Origin: Bacillota bacterium | GTDB taxonomy: Bacteria; Bacillota; Clostridia; Christensenellales; CAG-138 | Direction: 5' to 3' | Assembly (NCBI GenBank): GCA_023455425.1 | Contig: JAEYCM010000013.1 | Coordinates: forward strand, 1 to 64,000 | DNA length: 64,000 nt | Shown: piece by piece, positions 50,172-58,379 of the stretch | How the letters are laid out: each line of letters starts with the position of its first letter | Position numbering within the stretch: the stretch's first letter is position 1 | The notes under the pieces: generated by a model | Seen by the model: the letters and a program-made list of their open reading frames with translations, nothing else | The model's database searches: none | What the model was told of the DNA's origin: nothing | Translations under genes and position numbers: made by a program

Positions 50172-51982
50172 GCGCGCTCCTCCCCGGCAAGCTCCTGCGA
50201 TTTTAAAATTTCCTGGTAGAGCGGGCACGTTTTTTTGAGTTCTTCATGCGTGCCGAGGCCCACAACATCGCCATCGTCCAACACAAGAATTTGGTCCGCA
50301 TGCAGGATGCTTGCGGCGCGCTGCGTGATCTGGACCACCGCCATCTCCGTGCGCCGGCGCAACGCCTGCCGGAGCGCCGCTTCCGTCATATAGTCCAAGG
50401 CGCTTGCGGAATCGTCCAAAATCAGCAGCGAAGGTTTTTTCACCACGGCGCGGGCAATGCAAAGCCGCTGCTTTTGTCCGCCGCTGAAATTGACGCCGCC
50501 TTGCAATACCATGGTGTCCAGCCCTTCCGGCAGCTTGTTGACAAACTCCGCCTGGGTGACGCGCAGGGCTTCGAGCAACTCCTCGTCTGTGGCTTCCGCG
50601 TTGCCATACCGCAGGTTTTCCCGCAGCGTGCCGCTGAACAGCACGGATTTTTGCGGCACAATGCCGATCTTATTGCGAAGCGCGGCGAGGGTAAACTTCC
50701 GTACATCCTCGCCATACAGCAAAACATGGCCCTGCGTCGCATCATAAAACCTGCAGATGAGATTCGCCAGCGTGCTCTTTCCCGCGCCCGTTCCGCCGAT
50801 AATGCCCAGCGTTTCCCCCTTGTTCAGCGTGAAGCTTACATGTTCCAGCGCGTCCGCCGCGGCGTCCACATAACGGAAGGAAACGCTTTCAAAGCACAGC
50901 AGCGGCGCGTCCGGGGAAGCCGCAGCGCCCGGGCCGTCCACAATGGAAGGTTTTGTATCAAACAGCTCGTTGACGCGCGCGGCGGAAGCCGTCGCTTTGG
51001 TAAATACGGATACGAGATTGGCTACCACCAGCATGGAGGCTAAAATATCGATGACATAATTGATAAGCGCAATGATCTCGCCGGTTGTAAGCGTATTGCT
51101 GTTGACGCGCAGAGCGCCAAAATAAACGAGCAGCAGGATTCCTGTGTTCATCACAAGCGAGGTCAGCGGATTGACAAGCGCGGAAACGCGGTTGACAGCA
51201 ACGGAGGCGTCCGCATGCGCATCCGCCGAGTCCGAAAACCGCTTGTTCTCCTCCTGTACCCGCGCAAACGCGCGGATGACCCGCACGCCGGAAAGGTTTT
51301 CCCTTAACACGCGGGAGAGCGCATCCAGCTTCTGCTGCACGCTGCGGAACAACGGCACGGAGCGCGTCATGGTGACATACAGGATCAAGGCGAATAAGAG
51401 AATAACGGCGAGTATGATGAGCGAAAGCTTCACGTCGATCCACAACGCCATAATGAACCCGCCGATGCACAGAAACGGCGAGCGCAACACCAGGCGGATG
51501 AGCATGGCCACCGCCCACTGCAATTGGTTGATATCCACCGTAACGCGGTTGATGAGCGTAGGCGTGCCGAACTTGTCCAGTTCCGCAAAGGACAGGCGGT
51601 TGATGTGCGCGAACACCTCGTTGCGCAGGTTTGTGCCCACCCCCTGCGCCGCAAGCGAGGCGTAGTACTGGCATAAGAACGCAAAGCCGAACCCCACGAC
51701 GGATACCAGCAGCATGCCGCCGCCCATCCGCCAAATATAGGCCGTATCCCCTTTCATCACGCCGTTGTCTATGATGTACATCATCATCAAAGGGATAAAC
51801 AGCTCGAGCACCGCCTCCGTCAGCTTGAAGAGGGGACCCAGTATCATCTGCTTTTTAAAAGGAATTAAAAACCTAGCCAGCCGCCGCAACGCCGTGCTCC
51901 TTTCCTGCCGGTTCCGGCGCAAACGCCGCACCTGCCCATTAGGATACCACCGTTTGGCTAGGCGCACAACCTGCCCAGACAT
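50168..51982 (-). CDS. Heterodimeric ABC exporter subunit with degenerate ATP site
   Basis: Partner exporter subunit of 604 residues with six helices and an ATPase. Walker A is IGGTGAGKSTLAN and the signature NFSGGQKQRLCI is canonical, but the catalytic Glu is Asp in LLILDDSASALD, and the switch His is Gln in VQITQRAAS. This is the typical non-hydrolytic site of heterodimeric exporters; it pairs its good signature with the Walker motifs of the other subunit. The N-terminus carries an extra basic stretch (RRLRRNRQERSTALRRL). ATG 51982 has GGAGG 4 bases upstream. First gene of a three-gene set with the serine hydrolase. Confidence 0.92.
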   Translation of the reverse strand: MSGQVVRLAKRWYPNGQVRRLRRNRQERSTALRRLARFLIPFKKQMILGPLFKLTEAVLELFIPLMMMYIIDNGVMKGDTAYIWRMGGGMLLVSVVGFGFAFLCQYYASLAAQGVGTNLRNEVFAHINRLSFAELDKFGTPTLINRVTVDINQLQWAVAMLIRLVLRSPFLCIGGFIMALWIDVKLSLIILAVILLFALILYVTMTRSVPLFRSVQQKLDALSRVLRENLSGVRVIRAFARVQEENKRFSDSADAHADASVAVNRVSALVNPLTSLVMNTGILLLVYFGALRVNSNTLTTGEIIALINYVIDILASMLVVANLVSVFTKATASAARVNELFDTKPSIVDGPGAAASPDAPLLCFESVSFRYVDAAADALEHVSFTLNKGETLGIIGGTGAGKSTLANLICRFYDATQGHVLLYGEDVRKFTLAALRNKIGIVPQKSVLFSGTLRENLRYGNAEATDEELLEALRVTQAEFVNKLPEGLDTMVLQGGVNFSGGQKQRLCIARAVVKKPSLLILDDSASALDYMTEAALRQALRRRTEMAVVQITQRAASILHADQILVLDDGDVVGLGTHEELKKTCPLYQEILKSQELAGEERA

Positions 51983-52009
51983 TCTGCCTCCAGCCCTGAA
52001 AGAATTGTA

Positions 52010-52033
52010 CCCCCGCTTCTAAGGAAGCGGGGG
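52010..52033 (-). terminator. Hairpin after the vWA gene
   Basis: Stem CCCCCGCTTC/GAAGCGGGGG with a 4-base loop; T-poor tail on the minus strand. It probably ends the vWA transcript or partly insulates the exporter genes. Confidence 0.5.
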
Positions 52034-52099
52034 CACACGCGTCTATGGTATAACCCGGAACCCGCTGGGACACAGGAGGCCCCGGATCTCTGTTGCGCG

Positions 52100-54688
52100 T
52101 TACTTCTGCATAATCCTTCGCAGCAAAAGCATCGCGGCCAGAAGGAAAAGCGCTCCGACCAGCATGGTCAGGGGAACGATCTGCATGGCGCCGCCGGTGC
52201 TGGGCGCGCCAAGCGGGATAGCGCCCGGGGAGAGCGGGATGCTGCCGCCGCCGGGGCCTAGCGGAATGTCTCCGCCGCCGTCGTCATCGTCGTCTCCACC
52301 GTCATCGCCGGGATCCGTGGGCCGGTTGAGCGCAATGTTCGCGCTGGCCGCGGCCGTGCCGGGAGAACCGACAAGCGTGATGCCGTTGCCATCCGCCGTA
52401 AAGCCGATGCTGTAATCAAACGTGACAGTTGCGCTAGTACCCCATGCATCCGGCCAGGCGCCGAGCTGTTCATAGGTCACCGTGCCGTCGGGTTTGACGG
52501 TGACGCGCACCTGGCTGTTTTCAAACACCCAGTTGCCCGAACCGTCCACCGTAACGCCAACGGATACGCCCGCAATCATCGCATTGGTGACACTGACGAC
52601 CGCCGTATTGGAAACGGTGGTGCCCACCGCCTGCAGCTTATGGGTATCAAGGGAGTCCACTTTCAGGTTATAGGTGGAGCCGCCACTTGCCCCGCTGCTG
52701 TTTCCGTTCAGCAGGTTGAAGTTGAAGTTGTTGGTGTAGTTTTCCGTCACGGCGTCGTCATCCGCAAACGGGTCGAGCACGATGGCGGGACGATCCAGCA
52801 CAATGGCCACTTCCTGCCCGCCGGAAACGATAGGTTTGGCGTAGAGGATCGCGGAATCGTTGGTGTAGGCCGTGCCGTAGGTGTACGCGTCGCCTAGTGT
52901 GCTGTTGGGAACAAGGAAGTAGCGGGTGCTTTCTCTTACCCCGTTCTTCAGGTCGCCAATGTACCACTCGATGATGGTATTGCCCTCGGCGTCCGTGCCC
53001 ACCACTCTGAGTTCCGTATTGCCGTTGACAAAGTAGATGTCAAAGCCCGCAGGGACGACGTCGATCACCTTTGCCTGCTCGGCTACGATGGCGTCGTTGA
53101 CGATTTGGTTGGCAATGGTCTTGTAGGTTTCAATAATCTGCTCGGGCGTGCTGGCCCAGGTGTAGTTGATATCAAAGTTGTCGTAATCGACTTCGCCGTC
53201 CGGATCGTTCGCATCAAGCAGGCCCTTGAAGTACCCGCCGGACTTGTTGGGATCCATATAGGTGGCGATGCTGTTGGCCGCCGTATTGCTGTCGTTGATG
53301 ACAACGTTGTGCAGCGATATGCCTTTCTCCAGCAGATCGACCGCAGCCTCGGACGCCCGCTTCCCGGCGTTTGTGATCTGGGTGCTGTTGCTGCTGTAAG
53401 ATATGCTTGTGGTGGTGTCCGCCGGATTGCTGTAATAGGTGTTGGCTTCTCCGTCCGTCATGAACACCACGTGGATGTTGTCCCCTGTGATGGAGCCGCC
53501 GCTGCTATCGATCAGCGCCTGCACAAGCTCGCCGGTTTCCATATAACCAGCCTGCGCGTTGGTGCCGGCATTGTCGAGCATGCCGGTGCCGCCCGTAAGC
53601 CCGGCGCGGGAGGCGGAGCCTGTAAAGTAGGTTAAAAGCTCGGTGACATTATCATTGGTAAACACATTGCTTCCCGTTCCCGTGACGGTAACGGTGCGCG
53701 CTACCACATTGTTCCTGCCGCCGGAATAGACCACCAGAGACAGGTCTACGTTTTGGTTGAGCGATGCAAGGTTTGTAATATTGCCCGAACCATCGCGCTC
53801 AACGCCATAGAGGATATCGATAAATTCCGTGGCAGCCTCTTTTAGCACCTCCCACTTGGTCACGTTGCTATTTCCAAGTTTATCGCCCATGCTGTCGGTA
53901 ATGTCGATGCTCAGCACAACATTGGTTTTGCCGGAAATGGATACGCCGCCCTCGGAGTCGAATATCTGATCGGTCCTTGTCCCCTCCGCTTCGAGCGTCA
54001 CCTCGTAGCCTTCGAGCACATTGCCTTCAGAGTCCGTCACTGCGACCTCCTTCACGGTCTTGTCGCCTTCAATCGTGGTTTCGCCCACGACAATAAGATA
54101 ATCCTTTTCGGGATCGGCCTCGATGCCGTTGCTCCAAAGGATATCGTCCACGATAGAGCCGTCTTCTGTGACAGCCCCCTGGTCATCGGGAATCCCGCTG
54201 GAAAGAGGAATGCCCTCATCATCGTAGAACGCCCCGTTATCGGTAGAGTAACTGCCGCCCGAGCCGGTATAGGAGCCCAGATAAATATCGTTGTTGTTGA
54301 TAGCGGTGTCGTCATAGGAAGTGTCCGCACCCGTTACGGCGCTGTTGGGAATGGTATTCTCTGTTCCCCCGTTTTGAACGATGGAAAGATCCTCATTTGC
54401 CCCCTTCAGGGAGACGTCAGTGGAATTTTCGCCGGAACCGTTGTAGGTATACCCGTTGCCCGAAGCGTCGGGTATAATGGTGGTTTCATCCTGGGACGTA
54501 TACGTCCCGCCCACAAAATTGTCCTCATCCGTCTCCGCCGCAGCGGCAGTCACGGTTTCCGTCGCACTCACCGTTACCGTTACCTCGTTGGGCGCCAATG
54601 CGTGCGCAACACTGGGCAGCGCAAGCGCCATAAACAAAAATACCGCGGTAAGCAGCGAAAGCATCCTGTGTTTTCGCGCTGTAAACAT
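52100..54688 (-). CDS. Surface-anchored von Willebrand A domain protein
   Basis: Large secreted protein of 862 residues. Signal peptide MLSLLTAVFLFMALALPSVA, then a region rich in Asn, Asp, Ser and Gly; a vWA domain from about residue 255 with the metal site VVLSIDITDSMGDKL (DxTxS) and TGDNIHVVFMTDGEAN; a beta-rich adhesin-like part; an acidic linker (GGDDDDDGGGD); IPLGP/IPLSP-type repeats; and a C-terminal anchor with APSTGG, a hydrophobic helix (TMLVGALFLLAAMLLL) and RRIMQK. The xPxTG-helix-basic layout fits a sortase substrate, with Ala replacing Leu. Likely a pilin-like or adhesion protein. Sortase is not in the window. The substrate or host ligand is unknown. Confidence 0.85.
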   Translation of the reverse strand: MFTARKHRMLSLLTAVFLFMALALPSVAHALAPNEVTVTVSATETVTAAAAETDEDNFVGGTYTSQDETTIIPDASGNGYTYNGSGENSTDVSLKGANEDLSIVQNGGTENTIPNSAVTGADTSYDDTAINNNDIYLGSYTGSGGSYSTDNGAFYDDEGIPLSSGIPDDQGAVTEDGSIVDDILWSNGIEADPEKDYLIVVGETTIEGDKTVKEVAVTDSEGNVLEGYEVTLEAEGTRTDQIFDSEGGVSISGKTNVVLSIDITDSMGDKLGNSNVTKWEVLKEAATEFIDILYGVERDGSGNITNLASLNQNVDLSLVVYSGGRNNVVARTVTVTGTGSNVFTNDNVTELLTYFTGSASRAGLTGGTGMLDNAGTNAQAGYMETGELVQALIDSSGGSITGDNIHVVFMTDGEANTYYSNPADTTTSISYSSNSTQITNAGKRASEAAVDLLEKGISLHNVVINDSNTAANSIATYMDPNKSGGYFKGLLDANDPDGEVDYDNFDINYTWASTPEQIIETYKTIANQIVNDAIVAEQAKVIDVVPAGFDIYFVNGNTELRVVGTDAEGNTIIEWYIGDLKNGVRESTRYFLVPNSTLGDAYTYGTAYTNDSAILYAKPIVSGGQEVAIVLDRPAIVLDPFADDDAVTENYTNNFNFNLLNGNSSGASGGSTYNLKVDSLDTHKLQAVGTTVSNTAVVSVTNAMIAGVSVGVTVDGSGNWVFENSQVRVTVKPDGTVTYEQLGAWPDAWGTSATVTFDYSIGFTADGNGITLVGSPGTAAASANIALNRPTDPGDDGGDDDDDGGGDIPLGPGGGSIPLSPGAIPLGAPSTGGAMQIVPLTMLVGALFLLAAMLLLRRIMQK

Positions 54689-54728
54689 AACAACTCTCCT
54701 CTCTATTATCGGTTAGGAATTTTTCTTG

Positions 54729-54754
54729 TGTGTCCAAATTCTGTGTCCAAATTC
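54729..54754 (-). repeat. Perfect 13-bp tandem direct repeat upstream of the vWA gene
   Basis: TGTGTCCAAATTC occurs twice without spacer, 41-66 bp from the vWA start codon on its 5' side. Tandem direct repeats of this size can bind response regulators; the role is unknown. Confidence 0.6.
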
Positions 54755-54877
54755 CTAGCGTATTACTAGAGATTTAACCTGAGTTAGTTGTCTCAAACAC
54801 ATATGAAAGGATAAACCTGCATTGTATTTGTTTATAAGGCCGCAGTTTCACGAAGCTTGCAATGTTCTTAAGACAAG

Positions 54878-54903
54878 AAAAAAGGCGCGTACGCGCCTTT
54901 TTT
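54878..54903 (-). terminator. Intrinsic terminator of the aldolase gene
   Basis: Perfect 26-bp palindrome AAAAAAGGCGCG-TA-CGCGCCTTTTTT, 15 bp after the aldolase stop codon; works in either direction. Confidence 0.9.
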
Positions 54904-54917
54904 GAAACATCACTTGA

Positions 54918-55817
54918 TTAGCCGATGATATTCTTGGTGTTTGCGATTTCCAGTTCGTTGCGGATAAACGCGCGGGTGGTTTCATAGAGCGCCTGCTGCG
55001 CTTCACCCACGCTGTTGTTCTTTTCAAAGGCGACCTGGTAGGCGCGCCTGAGATCGGAGCCGACATTAATCTTTGCGATGCCGCTCTTGACGCCGCCCAG
55101 CACGAACTCTTTTTTAATGCCGGAGCCGCCGTGGAGCACCAGCGGAATGCCCGCCGCTTCCCTGAGCTTTGCGATATAGGGAACGTCCAGCCGCGCTTCC
55201 GGCTTCTTTGCAAAGCGGTTGCTTTCCGCAATGGCCCCGTGGAAATTGCCGCAGGCGACGGATACCCAATCGCACCCGCTTTCTTTCACGAACGTTGCAA
55301 GCTCGTCGAGCTTCGTGAAGCCGAGCTTCTTGGAGAATATCTCTTCATATGGCGGCATTTCCCCGCCTTCGTGTCCCATGACCGCGCCAAGCTCCGCCTC
55401 GATGGGGGCATTCGCCGCATGGGCAACAGCCGCGGCCTCGGCCGTGGCGCGGATGTTTTCTTCTAACGGCAGCCGGGAGCCGTCCACCATGACGGATTGG
55501 TAACCCGCATCAAGCGCCAGGCGGATGATATCCGTAAAGTTTACGCGCAGCAGATCTTCATCGATAACGGGAACATGGTCCAAATGCAGCATGGTATGGT
55601 TGGGATTTGCATACTTAAAATACGATTCCGCAACCGCCTGCAGGCTCTTTGCCTCCATCTTCTCCCATTCCAGCCGCGCCACCTGAATCATGGCGACCGA
55701 GTTTTCATCCACCACCGCGCGGATGATGGGTTCCGTCATATTCAAATTCGGGATATTGAACGCAGGGATAACGATTTGATTTTGAAGCGCCTTTTTGACC
55801 ACTGCCTTTGGATCCAT
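54918..55817 (-). CDS. Class II aldolase (fructose/tagatose-bisphosphate type)
   Basis: Zinc-dependent aldolase of 299 residues. Residues visible: AFNIPNLNMTEPIIRAV, the catalytic Asp and zinc His in MLHLDHVP, EAELGAVMGHEG, the NFHGA phosphate-side loop, LVLHGGSGI with a zinc His, and INVGSDLRRAY. It cleaves a ketose bisphosphate to DHAP and an aldehyde. Against FbaA-type enzymes it is closest to the short GatY/KbaY/FBA-class IIB layout, but it could act on other ketose phosphates. Promoter and inverted repeat at 55869-55909. It is a single-gene unit, separated from the hyp operon. Confidence 0.9.
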   Translation of the reverse strand: MDPKAVVKKALQNQIVIPAFNIPNLNMTEPIIRAVVDENSVAMIQVARLEWEKMEAKSLQAVAESYFKYANPNHTMLHLDHVPVIDEDLLRVNFTDIIRLALDAGYQSVMVDGSRLPLEENIRATAEAAAVAHAANAPIEAELGAVMGHEGGEMPPYEEIFSKKLGFTKLDELATFVKESGCDWVSVACGNFHGAIAESNRFAKKPEARLDVPYIAKLREAAGIPLVLHGGSGIKKEFVLGGVKSGIAKINVGSDLRRAYQVAFEKNNSVGEAQQALYETTRAFIRNELEIANTKNIIG

Positions 55818-55868
55818 GCTGGTTCCCCCTTGTATTCAAAAATATAGCCCGCGCCAGACTGCGCGGCA

Positions 55869-55909
55869 TTTGTTAACGGTAACAGTATACCACGTTTTCC
55901 CGTTTCGGC
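55869..55909 (-). promoter_or_regulatory. Promoter and inverted repeat of the aldolase gene
   Basis: On the minus strand TTGCCG (55904-55909), 16-base spacer, TATACT (55882-55887), immediately followed by the inverted repeat TGTTA-CCGT-TAACA (55869-55882), which would cover the start site. Operator role inferred. Confidence 0.55.
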
Positions 55910-55917
55910 AAACGTAT

Positions 55918-56901
55918 TCAGCAAATGCGGGGCAGGCCTTCGCCCAGCAGCGGCTCAATCGCGCGGTTGCCGCCCGCGCGCGTCTTCTGGGTCACCAGCG
56001 GGCCGCCCGCAAGAACGGAACCGACGATACGCGCATCCGCCCCATATGGAGACGCCTGGATAAGGGAAAGCGCGCGCGCCGCGTCCTGTTCCGGCACAGT
56101 CAATACAAGCTTACCCTCGTTGCCCATATACAGGGGATCGAGCCCCAGAATATCGCAGAAACCGGACACCTGCGTATCCGCAAGCGGCATATCGCCCAAT
56201 GCAATGTGAACACCGGACGCCACGGCGACTTCGTGCAGCACGGAAGCAAGCCCGCCGCGCGTAATGTCCCGCAAGGAATGCACCGCCACCCCGCCGGATA
56301 ACAGCGCCCGGACCATTCCATTGAGCGGCGCGCAGTCGCTTTTGATGCTGCTTTCCATGCCCATGCGCGCGGAAAGGATGCAGGCGTGGTGGTTGCCCAA
56401 GTACCCGCTGATAATGACGGCGTCCCCCGGCTTTGTATAGCGCACGCTCACGTCCACGCCCTGCGGCACAAGGCCAACGCCCGCCGTGTTGATATACAAG
56501 CCGCCCTTGCCGTCTATGACCTTGGTATCGCCAGCGACGATCAGTACCCCCGCCTCGTCCGCGGCCTGCCGCATGGAAAGTGCCACGCGTTTGAGCGTTT
56601 CCGTATCCAGGCCATCCTCCAGGATAAAACCCGCCGTCAGGTATTTCGGCGTAGCCCCGCGCATCAAAAGATCGTTGACGGTGCCGCAGACGGCAAGCTT
56701 GCCGATATCCCCGCCCGGGAAAAACAGCGGCGTCACCACAAACGAGTCCGTCGTGAGCGCGATGTTGCCCGCGGGTACGGGGAGCACCGCCGCATCCTCC
56801 ATGCGGTCTAGCGTATCGTTGGAAAACGCGGACTGGAACACATCGCGTATGAGTTCGTTCATCAGCTTGCCGCCGCCGCCGTGGGCCGCATTGATTTTCA
56901 T
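55918..56901 (-). CDS. hypE: Hydrogenase maturation protein HypE
   Basis: HypE of 327 residues (PurM/ThiL fold). The N-terminus reads INAAHGGGGKLMNELI, with DAAVLPVPAG, and it ends exactly at GLPRIC, whose C-terminal Cys carries the carbamoyl group. It dehydrates HypF-derived thiocarboxamide to thiocyanate, donating cyanide for the NiFe site. The ATG at 56901 has AGGAGG 11 bases upstream; the longer frame runs into the hairpin repeat. It is last in the hyp operon, separated from hypD by the 210-bp composite repeat. Confidence 0.95.
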   Translation of the reverse strand: MKINAAHGGGGKLMNELIRDVFQSAFSNDTLDRMEDAAVLPVPAGNIALTTDSFVVTPLFFPGGDIGKLAVCGTVNDLLMRGATPKYLTAGFILEDGLDTETLKRVALSMRQAADEAGVLIVAGDTKVIDGKGGLYINTAGVGLVPQGVDVSVRYTKPGDAVIISGYLGNHHACILSARMGMESSIKSDCAPLNGMVRALLSGGVAVHSLRDITRGGLASVLHEVAVASGVHIALGDMPLADTQVSGFCDILGLDPLYMGNEGKLVLTVPEQDAARALSLIQASPYGADARIVGSVLAGGPLVTQKTRAGGNRAIEPLLGEGLPRIC

Positions 56902-56959
56902 TGCTTCGGCTGCCTCCTGTTCTACAAGTCCTATGTATCGAAGGGTAAAGTTTCTTCTT

Positions 56960-57105
56960 TCAGGGGCTTTGCCCCTGAAATCCCACCCAAGGGACAATGT
57001 CCCTTGGGAATCCCTTTTTACAAACGACCTATTTTAGGTCGTTTGTAAGAGAAGGGTTCTTAGGGCTGTTACAGCCCTAAGCGGGGTTTGGGGCGGAGCC
57101 CTAAC
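56960..57105. repeat. Composite hairpin repeat, copy 2
   Basis: Same module order as 33217-33352: CAGGGGC-TTTG-CCCCTG; CCAAGGG-ACAATGT-CCCTTGG; a variable hairpin, here TACAAACGACCT/AGGTCGTTTGTA (57019-57046); CTTAGGGCTG-TTA-CAGCCCTAAG; closing GTTTGG...CTAACG. It separates hypD and hypE. Outside the variable hairpin, most bases agree with copy 1. Confidence 0.8.
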
Positions 57106-57115
57106 GTAATTTTAA

Positions 57116-58174
57116 TTATACGTTTACGGCGTGCGCGTGCCAGATGCCGCATGCGCCTTCGCTCGTCACCATGCAGGGGCCAAGCGGCGTCATGGGTGTG
57201 CACGCTTTTCCGAAATGCGGGCAGTCAGTGGGTTCCGCGCGGCCGATGATGACGCGCCCGCATTGACAGCCCGTCTTGGGGGAAGCGTCGCGCACGGTAT
57301 CGTAGCCGCCCGCGTCGTACTCCCGGTATTCTTCCCGCAGCGCGTAGGCGGACCCTTCAATGCTGCCCAGACCCCGCCACACGGACTCCTGCCGCACAAA
57401 ATATTGGTCGATCAGTTGGAGCGCTGATGGATTGCCGTTTGCGGCCACCATGTCCGGATAGAAGTTGCGTACATACGCTGTCCCGTTCCGGTGCTGCTCC
57501 AAAAGGTTATAGACCGCGGCAAGAATGTGCTCATAGGAAAATCCGGCGACCGCGAGCGGGATGCGGTAACGCGTACAAAGCTCCCGGTATGCGTCGCTGC
57601 CCAAAATGACGCTCGCATGCCCGGGGCCGATAAACCCATCGATATCCGGGTTGTTCTCGCAGATCCAGTCCAGTGCGGGCAGCAGCGCCTTGGCGCATAG
57701 CAGCAGGCGAAGGTTATGGACATTGTCCTCCTTCATCCGCTGCAGCAGCAGCGCATAGACGGGCAGCGTGGTTTCAAAGCCCACAGCAGTGAGCACGAAT
57801 TGCCGCTCCGGCTCCGCCTTGGCCCACTCTAGCGCCGTCATGGGCGCGTAGAGCATGCGCACGTCCCCGCCCGCGGCTTTACACTCCAATAGCGTGCCGA
57901 AGTTGCCGGGCACGCGCATCATATCCCCAAACGTGCAGAGCGCGGTATTGGGCTCCTTGGAAAGTTCCGCGGCGCGGTCGAGATATCCTGCAGGCGTCAC
58001 GCACACCGGACAGCCGGGGCCGGAAAGCAGCTTGATGGAAGGGGGCAGCACGCCGCGGATGCCGGTGCGGAACACCGCCTGCGTGTGCGTACCGCAGACT
58101 TCCATCAACTTGACGGGCGGGCCGTCATAGCTGCGGATGCGCGCCGCAAGCTGTTCTATGCTATTGATCTCCAT
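57116..58174 (-). CDS. hypD: Hydrogenase maturation protein HypD
   Basis: HypD of 352 residues, the iron-sulfur scaffold on which Fe(CN)2CO is built with HypC. Conserved motifs: LMEVCGTHTQAVFRTG, LLSGPGCPVCVTP, and GFIGPGHASVILG, and the [4Fe-4S] cysteine region CQCGRVIIGRAEPTDCPHFG with GACGIW. ATG 58174 overlaps hypC by 14 bp, so coupled translation is expected. The hairpin repeat lies between it and hypE. Confidence 0.96.
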   Translation of the reverse strand: MEINSIEQLAARIRSYDGPPVKLMEVCGTHTQAVFRTGIRGVLPPSIKLLSGPGCPVCVTPAGYLDRAAELSKEPNTALCTFGDMMRVPGNFGTLLECKAAGGDVRMLYAPMTALEWAKAEPERQFVLTAVGFETTLPVYALLLQRMKEDNVHNLRLLLCAKALLPALDWICENNPDIDGFIGPGHASVILGSDAYRELCTRYRIPLAVAGFSYEHILAAVYNLLEQHRNGTAYVRNFYPDMVAANGNPSALQLIDQYFVRQESVWRGLGSIEGSAYALREEYREYDAGGYDTVRDASPKTGCQCGRVIIGRAEPTDCPHFGKACTPMTPLGPCMVTSEGACGIWHAHAVNV

Positions 58175-58379
58175 ATTTGATCAGCTCCAAAAGCTCGTTT
58201 AATTCGTCGTTTTCCTCTTTGCTGACCACGGATATGGCGCAGCCCGCGTGCACAAGGATATAATCCCCAAGCTTTGCGTCAACCAAGCCCAATTCCACAG
58301 TCAGAATATTTCCCCGGACATCCGCCTTGCCCCGGCGGCCGTCCATTTCAATCAGTTTTCCCGGAACCGCAATGCACAT
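58161..58379 (-). CDS. hypC: Hydrogenase maturation chaperone HypC
   Basis: HypC/HupF of 72 residues. It begins MCIAVPGKLIEMDG, where Cys2 binds iron after Met removal, and the beta-barrel signature DYILVHAGCAISVVSKEE is present. It shuttles the Fe(CN)2CO unit from HypD to the hydrogenase large subunit. The ATG at 58379 lies inside the end of hypF (28-bp overlap). Confidence 0.95.
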   Translation of the reverse strand: MCIAVPGKLIEMDGRRGKADVRGNILTVELGLVDAKLGDYILVHAGCAISVVSKEENDELNELLELIKYGDQ

